This document shows, piece by piece, positions 5,374-12,736 of a stretch of DNA of 13,459 bases. Where the stretch lies: contig JAIFNJ010000051.1 in assembly GCA_020047835.1 (NCBI GenBank), positions 1-13,459 on the forward strand. Reading direction: 5' to 3'. The notes under the pieces are model-generated. The model did no database searches, had not been told where the DNA came from, and was given only the letters and a program-made list of their open reading frames with translations. Origin of the DNA: Bacteroidota bacterium (GTDB lineage: Bacteria; Bacteroidota; Bacteroidia; Bacteroidales; SZUA-534). The number at the start of each line of letters is the position of its first letter. Within the stretch, counting starts at the first letter, position 1. The position numbers and the translations under genes are program-made.

Positions 5374-7213
5374 TTTGCTCATTGTGTTATTTTTTGTACT
5401 TGGTTTATTAGCCAGTTATTTCAACTTCATTCCGGATATTCTGCTTCAAAAGGATTTGAGCACCTATATTTTATATCTGTTGATGTTTGTTGTTGGTATT
5501 GGTATTGGTGGCGATAAAAATGCCTTTAATGTATTACGTAAAGTCAACTTAAAAATTTTGCTGGTTCCAATTACCGTAATTATTGGTACCCTTGGGGCTG
5601 TAATAATTTTTTCGTGGTTTGTACCCGATTTAACCATGCAAGAATCGGCCGCTGTAGGTGCCGGATTTGGATATTACAGTTTATCGAGCCTATTAATTAG
5701 TGAAATGCATAGCGAAACATTAGGTACTATTGCCCTATTGGCTAATGTTATGCGCGAAATAATTACCCTTATATTTGCACCAGCCTTGGCCTGGGCTTTT
5801 GGAAAATTAGCACCAGTTGTAAGCGGCGGAGCTACTGCCATGGATACCACACTTCCCATTATTACAAAAGTTTCCGGAACTGATTACGGATTATTAGCCC
5901 TTTTTTTTGCAATTATGGTAAAACTATTTATAGCCCTTTGTTTAACGTTACTTATCAATTCCTGTTCTTTTATCAACAAACCATTAATTGAACGGCTTAA
6001 AGAATTACCGGGTGTGGTATCGGTTGAAGAAATTAAACTGGATTCCAATTTTGTTCAACAATTCGAACTTTATTTTGAACAACCACTTGATCATAACAAT
6101 CCCATGTTGGGTCATTTTAACCAGCGGGTAATTGTTTCAAATATTGCCCTGAATAAACCGGTAGTTGCCGTACTGGAAGGTTACCACATCTGGAACGGCA
6201 AAAGGGAAGAATTAACTCAAATTATTAATGCAAATCAGGTAAATATTGAACATCGCTTTTTTAAAGACAGCAAACCCGATAGCATTCCATGGGAAAAGCT
6301 TACTATTTGGCAAGCAGCTACCGACCAACACCTTATAATTAATTCGCTGCAGCAAATATACAATCAACCATGGGTATCAACAGGAATAAGCAAGGGTGGA
6401 CAAACAACCATGTACCATCGCTACTTCTATCCGGCCGATGTTTCGGCCAGCGTGGCTTATGTGGCTCCTCTTAATTTTGCAAGGGAAGATACCCGTATTT
6501 ATGATTTTTTAAATTCGGTTGGTTCCGATGAGGATAGAAAACGAATTTATGATTTTCAATGTCTTTGCTTCGAAAATTTTGAGATGTTACTTCCGTTATT
6601 GAAACAAAAATCCATTGAAAACTCGTGGCAATTTGACTTAGGATTTGAAAAAACGCTTCAATATTCTATCTTAGAATACAATTTTGCATTTTGGCAATGG
6701 GGACGCTTTGCTTCGGATGAAATACCTGGTAAAGAAGCTACCTATGAAAACCTTTTTAATCATTTGAATGCCGTGTCGGGATTTACCTTTTTCGAAGCAC
6801 GTGATGTGGAACAAAACCGGCCATTTTTTTGGGCCGCATTAACCGAGATTGGAATGTATGGTTACCAGACCGAACCATTTAAAGAATACTTAGGACAGTC
6901 GGCCGATTTAAATTTTGAATTCACATTGCCAGAAGGTACTACTCCAGAATTTCAAGCAAATAAAATGCAGGAGGTTAAGAACTTTTTAGATACCGAAGCA
7001 AAAAATATGTTTTTTATTTTTGGAGGATTAGATCCCTGGGGAGCTACTTCATACAACCCGTCTGGAAAAAACAACCTTGTACGCATGATTTTACCCAATG
7101 GACATCATGGAACCCGCATTAAAGATTTTCCAAAAAATGATAGAGAATACCTATACGCTTTACTGGAGGAATGGATGCAAATAAAAATTAATGATCCTTT
7201 TAAAGAGAACTAA
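5363..7213 (+). CDS. LysO C-terminal piece fused to S37-family serine peptidase
   Basis: One 616-codon ORF joins two proteins normally separate. Residues 1 to about 182 are the C-terminal piece of LysO, with family hallmarks VGIGIGGDKN (44-53), GAGFGYYSLSSLLI (99-112), LGTIALLANVMREI (120-133) and GGATAMDTTLP (155-165). Glu132 and Asp161 appear to match the intramembrane acidic pair reported for E. coli LysO. The last helix expected for LysO is replaced by 185-200, which is a lipoprotein signal peptide (MVKLFIALCL, lipobox INSC, Cys201). Residues 208-616 form a complete PS-10/S37 peptidase: LPGVVSVEEI (215-224), EQPLDHNNP (239-247), nucleophile motif GISKGG with Ser343, FGGLDPWG with Asp557, and NGHHGTRI with probable catalytic His582. 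Either a peptidase tethered on the periplasmic face of an exporter, or two proteins if translation also starts at 5915. A sequencing indel is possible. Confidence 0.78.
   Translation: MKDSLLIVLFFVLGLLASYFNFIPDILLQKDLSTYILYLLMFVVGIGIGGDKNAFNVLRKVNLKILLVPITVIIGTLGAVIIFSWFVPDLTMQESAAVGAGFGYYSLSSLLISEMHSETLGTIALLANVMREIITLIFAPALAWAFGKLAPVVSGGATAMDTTLPIITKVSGTDYGLLALFFAIMVKLFIALCLTLLINSCSFINKPLIERLKELPGVVSVEEIKLDSNFVQQFELYFEQPLDHNNPMLGHFNQRVIVSNIALNKPVVAVLEGYHIWNGKREELTQIINANQVNIEHRFFKDSKPDSIPWEKLTIWQAATDQHLIINSLQQIYNQPWVSTGISKGGQTTMYHRYFYPADVSASVAYVAPLNFAREDTRIYDFLNSVGSDEDRKRIYDFQCLCFENFEMLLPLLKQKSIENSWQFDLGFEKTLQYSILEYNFAFWQWGRFASDEIPGKEATYENLFNHLNAVSGFTFFEARDVEQNRPFFWAALTEIGMYGYQTEPFKEYLGQSADLNFEFTLPEGTTPEFQANKMQEVKNFLDTEAKNMFFIFGGLDPWGATSYNPSGKNNLVRMILPNGHHGTRIKDFPKNDREYLYALLEEWMQIKINDPFKEN
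5901..5921 (+). other. Fusion junction: T8 tract and in-frame internal ATG
   Basis: Eight T residues (5901-5908) precede an in-frame ATG at 5915. From that ATG the ORF reads as a stand-alone 432-residue S37 lipoprotein with its own signal peptide. With one T fewer, the LysO frame would read on to TAA at 5919-5921, ending 184 residues long and overlapping the peptidase start by 7 nt, a normal operon layout. No Shine-Dalgarno-like sequence precedes 5915, which is not decisive in this phylum. Confidence 0.5.
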
Positions 7214-7252
7214 ATTACTATGGAATTGATTTTTTTATGAATCATTAGAATT

Positions 7253-8143
7253 ATGCAAAAACAAAACAAAGCCTTATTATTTGCTTTAACCGCGGTACTT
7301 TTATGGTCAACTGTAGCAGTGCCCTTTAAAATAGGATTGAAATATTTCCACTTCATCCACTTTCTATTTATTACTATAGGCATTGCGGTACTTGTGTCAT
7401 TTTTTAACCTTTTATTTCAGCGTAAACTTTCCCTGCTAAAAAAACTCACTTCAAAGGACCTAATGATAGGTATTGCAGGCGGGTTTTTAAACCCTTTTTT
7501 ATATTATTTAATGCTTTTTAAAGCATATTCCATCCTTCCGGCACAAATTGCCCAAGCTTTGAATTATACCTGGCCCATCATGCTAGTATTACTATCAATT
7601 CCATTTTTAGGCCAAAAACTTAAATTAAAAAATTTAGCTACCCTACTTATTGGTTTTATAGGTGTTTATCTAATTGCTTCGCAAGGGAATCCATTTCAAA
7701 TTATGCCATCGGAACCATTCGGGGTGAATCTGGCCATATTGTCATCAGTAGTTTGGGCTAGCTTTTGGATTATAAATACCCGATCGGCAATTGACAGTAG
7801 TTTAAATCTATTTCTCAATTTTTCGTCTGGATTCTTGTTTACACTTCCCCTGCTATTTTTTTTTCCATTGAATTACAATGTGCCATTAGCTGGTTGGATG
7901 GCGGTAACTTATGCCGGCATTTTTGAAATGGGAATCACTTTTGTGATTTGGCTTACTGCAATGAAATTAACCAGCCGTACCGATAAAATAAGCAATTATG
8001 TGTTCCTATCCCCCTTTTTATCACTCTTCTTTATTCACTTGATTTTAAAAGAACACATTCATTTTACAACCTTTATGGGCTTAAGCTTAATAGTAGCTTC
8101 AATTTTTACAAACCGTTGGATGAGTAACGTTGAGAAAATATAA
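7253..8143 (+). CDS. EamA/DMT family transporter
   Basis: An inner-membrane protein of 296 residues and about ten helices, the usual size for the drug/metabolite transporter superfamily. Two EamA repeats can be made out, at about residues 7-142 and 156-287. The first contains FALTAVLLWSTVAVPFKIG and ALNYTWPIMLVLLSIPFLGQ; the second contains SSVVWASFWIINTRSA, YAGIFEMGITFVIWLTAM and SNYVFLSPFLSLFF. The Asn-Tyr near the start of the fourth helix of each half (NYTWP, NYVFL) shows the internal duplication. Substrates of such carriers range from amino acids to nucleotides and cannot be read from sequence. It lies 39 bp behind the LysO-peptidase ORF without an obvious promoter, so co-transcription is likely; an export role then fits its neighbours. 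A strong hairpin begins inside its stop codon. Confidence 0.88.
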   Translation: MQKQNKALLFALTAVLLWSTVAVPFKIGLKYFHFIHFLFITIGIAVLVSFFNLLFQRKLSLLKKLTSKDLMIGIAGGFLNPFLYYLMLFKAYSILPAQIAQALNYTWPIMLVLLSIPFLGQKLKLKNLATLLIGFIGVYLIASQGNPFQIMPSEPFGVNLAILSSVVWASFWIINTRSAIDSSLNLFLNFSSGFLFTLPLLFFFPLNYNVPLAGWMAVTYAGIFEMGITFVIWLTAMKLTSRTDKISNYVFLSPFLSLFFIHLILKEHIHFTTFMGLSLIVASIFTNRWMSNVEKI

Positions 8144-8170
8144 AAAGCCTTGAGGTTTTCAAGGCTTTTT
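8142..8170. terminator. Bidirectional intrinsic terminator
   Basis: AAAAAGCCTTGA (8142-8153) and TCAAGGCTTTTT (8159-8170) form a perfect 12-bp stem around GGTTT, with A- and T-tracts at either end. It begins within the stop codon of the EamA gene. It would also end transcripts from the minus-strand SPFH/RHH pair. Confidence 0.88.
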
Positions 8171-8236
8171 AAAATCAATATACTCTTATAAAGGATTGAA
8201 GAAAACATAAACAGCTTTCACTTGATATGTCACGAC

Positions 8237-8410
8237 CTATTCAGGCTGTTTTTTTTCAGCTGGCTTCACTCTACCGGCATCCCTTAAGGCTTTGTCAATT
8301 ATCCATTCCAATTGTCCATTGATACTTCGGAATTCGTCAGCAGCCCATTTCTCCAACCTTTCGTATTTTTCAGGATCAACCCTTAAAACAAACTGCTTCT
8401 TTTTACTCAT
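8237..8410 (-). CDS. Arc-type ribbon-helix-helix DNA-binding protein
   Basis: A 57-residue ORF, easily missed because of its size. It begins MSKKKQFVLRVDPEKYERLE, continues with KWAADEFRSINGQLEWIIDK, and ends in a Lys/Glu/Pro-rich tail. This is the Arc/MetJ ribbon-helix-helix fold: a short beta strand (KKQFVLRV) that would enter the DNA major groove as a dimer, helix A (PEKYERLEKWAADE) and helix B (SINGQLEWIIDKALRDA). The FRSINGQ(L/I)E segment is characteristic of Arc-like proteins. It lies 62 bp downstream of the SPFH gene on the same strand and is presumably co-transcribed with it; the same pairing is common next to SPFH genes of this type, from memory. Its target is unknown; autoregulation of the SPFH promoter is a reasonable guess only. 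Confidence 0.87.
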   Translation of the reverse strand: MSKKKQFVLRVDPEKYERLEKWAADEFRSINGQLEWIIDKALRDAGRVKPAEKKQPE

Positions 8411-8472
8411 AATCTTAATTTATAGCTTTTTTACCAGTGGAAAATTAACCCAATTTTAGCATTCTAAAATGC

Positions 8473-9327
8473 TCAATGATGCAAAGTGCCTGCATTAACA
8501 ATTGGCCGTGCCGATTCCTCGCTGCAAAGCACCACCATTAAATTACTTACCATAGCGGCTTTCTTTTCATCGTCCATATCAATTATTTCTTTAGCTTCAA
8601 GTTGTTCAAGAGCCATTTGAACCATACCCACAGCACCTTCAACTATTTTTGAACGGGCAGCCACCACGGCCGTTGCTTGTTGACGCTTTAACATGGCTCC
8701 TGCAATTTCAGCAGCATAAGCAATGTAACTAATTCTAGCTTCAATAACATGAATACCAGCCATATCGAGCCGTTCACGCAATTCCTCTTCCAAACGGCTG
8801 TTTATTATTTCACCGCCCGAGCGCAAAGTGATATTGGCATTTTCATCTTCAAAATTATCATACGGATAATGACCGGCTAGTTTGCGTAATGCTGCTTCAC
8901 TTTGAATTAAAACAAAATGCTCAAACGCATCCACTTCAAATGCAGCTTTGAATGTATCACGAACTCTCCACACTAGCACAATCCCAATCATAATAGGGTT
9001 TCCCACTTTGTCGTTTACTTTAATTGGTTCGCTGTTAAAATTTTTGGCCCTTAGAGATATCTTTCTCCTTACAAACAGCGGATTTACCCAAAAGAAACCA
9101 TTTTCCTTTATGGTGCCTTTGTATCTGCCAAATAAAACCAAAACACTCGACTCGTTTGGATTAACAATTTGCAAGCCGGTAAAGCAAAAAATACCTATTA
9201 CCAACACAACAATCATTGAGATTATTTTCGCAAAAATAATTAGGCCAAGTGAGCCTAAGACCACCAATAACAATACCAACACAGCTAGATATCCATTAGC
9301 CGCAGTGAATTCTTTTTCGATTTTCAT
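8473..9327 (-). CDS. SPFH/band-7 (stomatin-like) membrane protein
   Basis: This 284-residue protein is anchored by two hydrophobic segments near the N-terminus (about 13-32 and 35-50). An SPFH/band-7 domain follows at about 54-220 (NPNESSVLVLFGRYKGT, GFFWVNPLF, RVRDTFKAAFEV, LRERLDMAGIHVIEARISYI), then an Ala/Glu-rich helical part (AAEIAGAMLKRQQATAVVAARSKIVEGAV) and a conserved-looking tail (VLCSEESARPIVNAGTL). Such proteins form large oligomeric membrane cages and organise membrane microdomains. The frame is open seven codons further, to an ATG at 9348. The ATG at 9327 is chosen because family members begin near MKIEKEFTAANGYL, and because the promoter places the transcript start near 9352, leaving a normal leader only for 9327. 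It is paired with the RHH gene downstream. Confidence 0.9.
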   Translation of the reverse strand: MKIEKEFTAANGYLAVLVLLLVVLGSLGLIIFAKIISMIVVLVIGIFCFTGLQIVNPNESSVLVLFGRYKGTIKENGFFWVNPLFVRRKISLRAKNFNSEPIKVNDKVGNPIMIGIVLVWRVRDTFKAAFEVDAFEHFVLIQSEAALRKLAGHYPYDNFEDENANITLRSGGEIINSRLEEELRERLDMAGIHVIEARISYIAYAAEIAGAMLKRQQATAVVAARSKIVEGAVGMVQMALEQLEAKEIIDMDDEKKAAMVSNLMVVLCSEESARPIVNAGTLHH

Positions 9328-9358
9328 AATTCTATTTTTTAATATCATTTTAATATTA

Positions 9359-9390
9359 TAAAGATACTATTTTAAATTTTAAAATGCAAA
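9359..9390 (-). promoter_or_regulatory. Bacteroidota-type promoter for the SPFH/RHH pair
   Basis: On the minus strand, TTTG (9390-9387) is followed after 20 nt by TATCTTTA (9366-9359), which has one mismatch to TAnnTTTG. Spacing is as expected for a -33/-7 pair. The start of transcription would fall near 9352, giving a leader of about 25 nt to the chosen ATG. Confidence 0.6.
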
Positions 9391-9456
9391 AATTTTGATC
9401 ACAATTTCATTCCTTCCTGAGCAATAAACCTTGCAAATATCATATTATGATTCATA

Positions 9457-9486
9457 GTTGAGTTTGATATATATATTGTACCTTTG
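9457..9486 (+). promoter_or_regulatory. Bacteroidota-type promoter for the DUF4301 gene
   Basis: GTTG (9457-9460) is followed after 18 nt by TACCTTTG (9479-9486), an exact TAnnTTTG -7 element. The ATG lies at 9533, giving a leader of about 40 nt. It diverges from the SPFH promoter about 70 bp away. Confidence 0.65.
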
Positions 9487-9532
9487 ATTGTATTTTTACG
9501 ATGAGAAATTTTTGAAACCAAAATAAAAAAGT

Positions 9533-11110
9533 ATGTTATCGAAAAAAGATTTACAATTCCTGAATAAAAAGGGAATCACTCCTGAAAAGATAACAGAGCA
9601 GATCAATCACTTTATAAATGGATTTCCTACCCTAGACATTATAAAACCTGCCCTTGTTAAAGACGGAATTAAGCAGCTGAGCGATAAAATGCTGGATGAA
9701 AAAATAAAGGTATTTGAAAAATCATCAAAAAAACTCACATCAATTAAATTTGTGCCCGCGTCGGGGGCTGCCACCCGCATGTTTAAAACATTGTACGATG
9801 CTATGAACCATTACCACAATTCTGAAGAAGAATATCTTAGGATTACAACTGATAATAGCTTTCAATCTATTAATTACCTATGCAAAAACCTTCAGAATTT
9901 AGCTTTTTATAATGATTTAAAACAAGCTATTGAGAAGGATGGTTGTAGCTTGGATGAAATATCCAGAAAAAAAGATCTGGCACTATTAGTTCAATATTTA
10001 CTTACCGAAAAAGGTCTCAATTTTGGCAATCTTCCGAAAGGATTAATAAAGTTCCATAAAACCGAAAATGGCAATCGTACCCCTTTAGAAGAACACCTAA
10101 TTGAAGGAATGGATTATGCCGCTTCAGGAAAAAATATTTATCTCCACTTTACAGTTTCACCCCAACATCTAGAACTTTTCAAAAAAAAGGGTCAGGAACT
10201 AATTGCTGACTATAAAAAGAAAACGAAATTCAAATTCCACCTTACTTTCAGCATACAAAAACCATCAACAGACACCATTGCGGTTGATGACACGAATATG
10301 CCATTGCGGGATCAAGACGGAAATATATTACTCCGACCTGGAGGTCATGGTGCTTTAATCTATAATTTAATGGACCTGGATGCCGATTTGATATTCATCA
10401 AAAATATTGACAATGTGGTTCAGGATCGCTTGAAAAATGACACAATACATTATAAAAAAGCCTTAGCCGGAATATTAATTGAAACCAGGGAAACCGCTCA
10501 ATATTACTATAAAAAACTAACTTCTAAAATAACTAACGACCAATTGGAAGAAGCCGAAGAATTTATTGAAAAACGGCTTTTCATTCTATTGTCGGATCAA
10601 ATTAAAGGATGGGATAAGGAAACGAAAGCCAAGTTTTATGCCAGCCTGCTAAATAGACCTTACCGGGTGTGTGGAATGGTACCAAATGAAGGCGAACCGG
10701 GAGGAGGACCTTACTGGGTTAAAAACGCCGATGGAACCGCGTCAATGCAAATTGTTGAAGGTTCGCAATTTACACAGGAACAAAAAGTAATTATGCAAAA
10801 AGCTACCCATTTTAATCCGGTGGATTTGGTTTGCTGCATTAAAGATTTTAAAGGGAAAAAATATGACCTAACAAAATACATTGATTCCAATACCGGATTT
10901 ATTGCCACAAAAAGTGCCGAAGGGAAAACAGTTAAAGCGCTTGAATTACCGGGACTTTGGAATGGCTCCATGGCTCTTTGGAACACTATTTTAGTAGAGG
11001 TCCCCATAACCACATTTAACCCAGTAAAAACGGTTAACGATTTACTTAGGGCCGAGCATTTATTTGAACAGGATTTACTTAAAGGAGAAGCCGAATTAAA
11101 AATGATATAA
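9533..11110 (+). CDS. DUF4301 family protein, nucleotidyltransferase-like
   Basis: This 525-residue soluble protein is recognised from memory as DUF4301, a Bacteroidota family of about 500 residues with no assigned reaction. It has no signal peptide or membrane helix. Several motifs follow the order found in UDP-sugar pyrophosphorylases: PASGAATRMFK (75-85) where those enzymes have the GGxGTRL nucleotide loop, LPKGLIKFH (167-175) like their PKG motif, TPLEEHL (183-189), RPGGHGALIYNL (268-279) like their P-GHG-LY-AL motif, and FIKNIDNV (288-295) like their metal-site NxDN. A later stretch, VCGMVPNEGEPGGGPYW (379-395), looks conserved and glycine-rich. I infer a GT-A fold and a nucleotide-sugar or similar NTP-transfer reaction; this is not established. 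The gene is monocistronic, with its own promoter and terminator. Confidence 0.85.
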   Translation: MLSKKDLQFLNKKGITPEKITEQINHFINGFPTLDIIKPALVKDGIKQLSDKMLDEKIKVFEKSSKKLTSIKFVPASGAATRMFKTLYDAMNHYHNSEEEYLRITTDNSFQSINYLCKNLQNLAFYNDLKQAIEKDGCSLDEISRKKDLALLVQYLLTEKGLNFGNLPKGLIKFHKTENGNRTPLEEHLIEGMDYAASGKNIYLHFTVSPQHLELFKKKGQELIADYKKKTKFKFHLTFSIQKPSTDTIAVDDTNMPLRDQDGNILLRPGGHGALIYNLMDLDADLIFIKNIDNVVQDRLKNDTIHYKKALAGILIETRETAQYYYKKLTSKITNDQLEEAEEFIEKRLFILLSDQIKGWDKETKAKFYASLLNRPYRVCGMVPNEGEPGGGPYWVKNADGTASMQIVEGSQFTQEQKVIMQKATHFNPVDLVCCIKDFKGKKYDLTKYIDSNTGFIATKSAEGKTVKALELPGLWNGSMALWNTILVEVPITTFNPVKTVNDLLRAEHLFEQDLLKGEAELKMI

Positions 11111-11111
11111 C

Positions 11112-11140
11112 AAAAAAACTCCCTTCACGGGAGTTTTTTT
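11112..11140. terminator. Bidirectional terminator between convergent genes
   Basis: AAAAAAACTCCC (11112-11123) and GGGAGTTTTTTT (11129-11140) form a perfect 12-bp stem around TTCAC, with A7 and T7 ends. It lies 1 nt after the DUF4301 stop and about 20 nt beyond the stop of the minus-strand DUF4097-like gene, so it can serve both. Confidence 0.9.
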
Positions 11141-11160
11141 GTCTGAAATAACGCTATAAA

Positions 11161-12210
11161 TTAGGGTCTTAAATCTACATCGCCATATTCGCTTTGTATT
11201 TTAACCATTGATTTACTCTCTGAATCTCCTGATTTCCCTTTCAATTCAATACTAAAATCATCCTTTGTGCGCTCCAAAATTTTTACGTTTTCATAGTTGA
11301 TGTCAGCATATTTGCAAGTTGCATCCAAATTATAATTGGCGCCACTGGCAATACCTATTTCAATCTGAGCATATTTGCTTTTTACATCAATATTTTCAAA
11401 ACCAATGGGCACTTTAGATATTTTAACATCCCCATATTTATTATCCGATTTAAATATATTAGCCAGATTTTCTACTTCAATGTTTGAATACTCTGAGTTT
11501 AAAACCAAATTAATCACCCGGTCTATTTTGTAGTCATCATAAGCCGCTTCAGCAACAATGGATGAGAATTGACCTAATTCAAGTTGAGAATACTTGCTGG
11601 AGATTACCAGAGCTTTACCTTTTTCCACTTCGAGTTTTGAATATTTTATAATGATTTTTCCCCAATTAAATTCATTAATTCGCGACCCGTCACAATAGCC
11701 TAGCTCAACCGCTGAAAGTGGTTTATCATTACCATCCATAATTTTATTCACATTCAGGGAACCATATTTCACACTCAATGTTGATTTTCCCTGCAACTCA
11801 TTAATATCAACCCGACCATACTTATTAACCAGATTGATGTTAAGGTAAGCTGGCATCGTTACGTGGTAATTAATCTCAAAACTGGAATTTTTCGATGACA
11901 TATCGTCAAATTCTGTCTTAGCTGAAACTAAATCACCTGTTTTGGTAATTGTTACGCTTATTTTATTAATAATTTTATCCGCCTTTTCCTTTGATGAAGA
12001 TTTTACTACAATCTCAGCATCAATACGGATTGAGTCTTCGGTGGTATTATCTATCTTAATATTTCCAAACTTGTTTGAAATATCAAAAGTACTGGTTTTG
12101 CTCACACCAAATTTTTCGTGAAACTTTTTATCGTATTGTTCCTGTGCATTTAAAACACTGGAAGCTATGAAAATTACGACGGCTAAAATTTTATAATTCA
12201 ATGTTTTCAT
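11161..12210 (-). CDS. Secreted DUF4097-type beta-repeat protein
   Basis: A 349-residue exported protein with a signal peptide (hydrophobic core 8-20, cleavage likely after Ala22, LNA|QEQ). The mature part is built from short beta strands. A nine-residue motif of the form (S/N)-K-Y-G-x-(I/V/L)-x-(I/V/L) occurs about eleven times, for example NKFGNIKID (46-54), NKYGRVDIN (129-137), SKYSQLELG (205-213), NKYGDVKIS (257-265) and SEYGDVDLR (340-348). This fits the DUF4097 group of beta-solenoid, adhesin-like proteins. No catalytic residues or anchor are visible, so a periplasmic or surface location is inferred. Its ATG lies inside the 3' end of the membrane-protein gene (20-nt overlap), making it the third gene of a sigma-factor operon and probably translationally coupled. 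A role in envelope stress is an inference from that position. Confidence 0.83.
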   Translation of the reverse strand: MKTLNYKILAVVIFIASSVLNAQEQYDKKFHEKFGVSKTSTFDISNKFGNIKIDNTTEDSIRIDAEIVVKSSSKEKADKIINKISVTITKTGDLVSAKTEFDDMSSKNSSFEINYHVTMPAYLNINLVNKYGRVDINELQGKSTLSVKYGSLNVNKIMDGNDKPLSAVELGYCDGSRINEFNWGKIIIKYSKLEVEKGKALVISSKYSQLELGQFSSIVAEAAYDDYKIDRVINLVLNSEYSNIEVENLANIFKSDNKYGDVKISKVPIGFENIDVKSKYAQIEIGIASGANYNLDATCKYADINYENVKILERTKDDFSIELKGKSGDSESKSMVKIQSEYGDVDLRP

Positions 12211-12736
12211 GGTTAGGATAGTTTAGTTGTTGAACTTTGTTTAAATCATTAATTATGCGGTTTAAAATGTCAGCTTTCATTTTATAATACTGAAGCACTG
12301 CTTGAATAATCCGTGGATCATTTGGCATGGAATTGTAATCTTTTTGGAGTTTCTCATACATATCATCCATTTCAGTCATTTCCTTTATTAGTAGATTCTT
12401 TTGTTCCGGTGATAGATTATTTTGCAATTGCTCTATCTCTCCAATCCTTTGATCAACTACCTGAATATAATACTGCTGTGCTTCTTTGAATTCGGGATTA
12501 TGATTGGCCATAGGCATCTGACTTAAAATAAAATGTTCACCCAGATATAAACCCGACAAAACTATAAGTACAGCTATACAAGCAACTTTAAGTATGGTTG
12601 GCCATGCTATATTCCGGCGAATTATGATTTGCTGCTCATTCAGCATTTTTTCAAATCGCTCAAAATGACCCATTGAAGGTTCAGCCGTATCGAATAATGG
12701 TCGGTTTTTTTCGATTATTGTTTTTAATTCATCCAT
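12191..12736 (-). CDS. Single-pass membrane protein, putative anti-sigma factor
   Basis: This 181-residue protein has an N-terminal cytoplasmic part of about 42 residues, one membrane helix at about 43-66 (IAWPTILKVACIAVLIVLSG), and a helical C-terminal part likely outside the inner membrane. That part is rich in Gln and Glu, with possible coiled coil at about 92-135 and a further helix at 141-170. The gene overlaps the sigma-factor gene by 13 nt and the DUF4097-type gene by 20 nt, so all three are coupled. Position, topology and size suggest it restrains the sigma factor. The cytoplasmic segment contains MDELKTIIEKNRPLFD and HFERFEKML, and no zinc-binding HxxxCxxC motif is visible, so it is not a ZAS-type anti-sigma. 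The function is inferred from context and not from a recognised domain. Confidence 0.7.
   Translation of the reverse strand: MDELKTIIEKNRPLFDTAEPSMGHFERFEKMLNEQQIIIRRNIAWPTILKVACIAVLIVLSGLYLGEHFILSQMPMANHNPEFKEAQQYYIQVVDQRIGEIEQLQNNLSPEQKNLLIKEMTEMDDMYEKLQKDYNSMPNDPRIIQAVLQYYKMKADILNRIINDLNKVQQLNYPNHENIEL

Noticed and set aside
8948..9361. Plus-strand ORF of 137 codons over the SPFH gene
   Set aside because: It is antisense to a clear SPFH protein, has low-complexity Thr/Ile/Asn composition and no start context.
10711..11013. Minus-strand ORF of 100 codons inside the DUF4301 gene
   Set aside because: It is antisense to a well-conserved coding region and has no domain or leader features.
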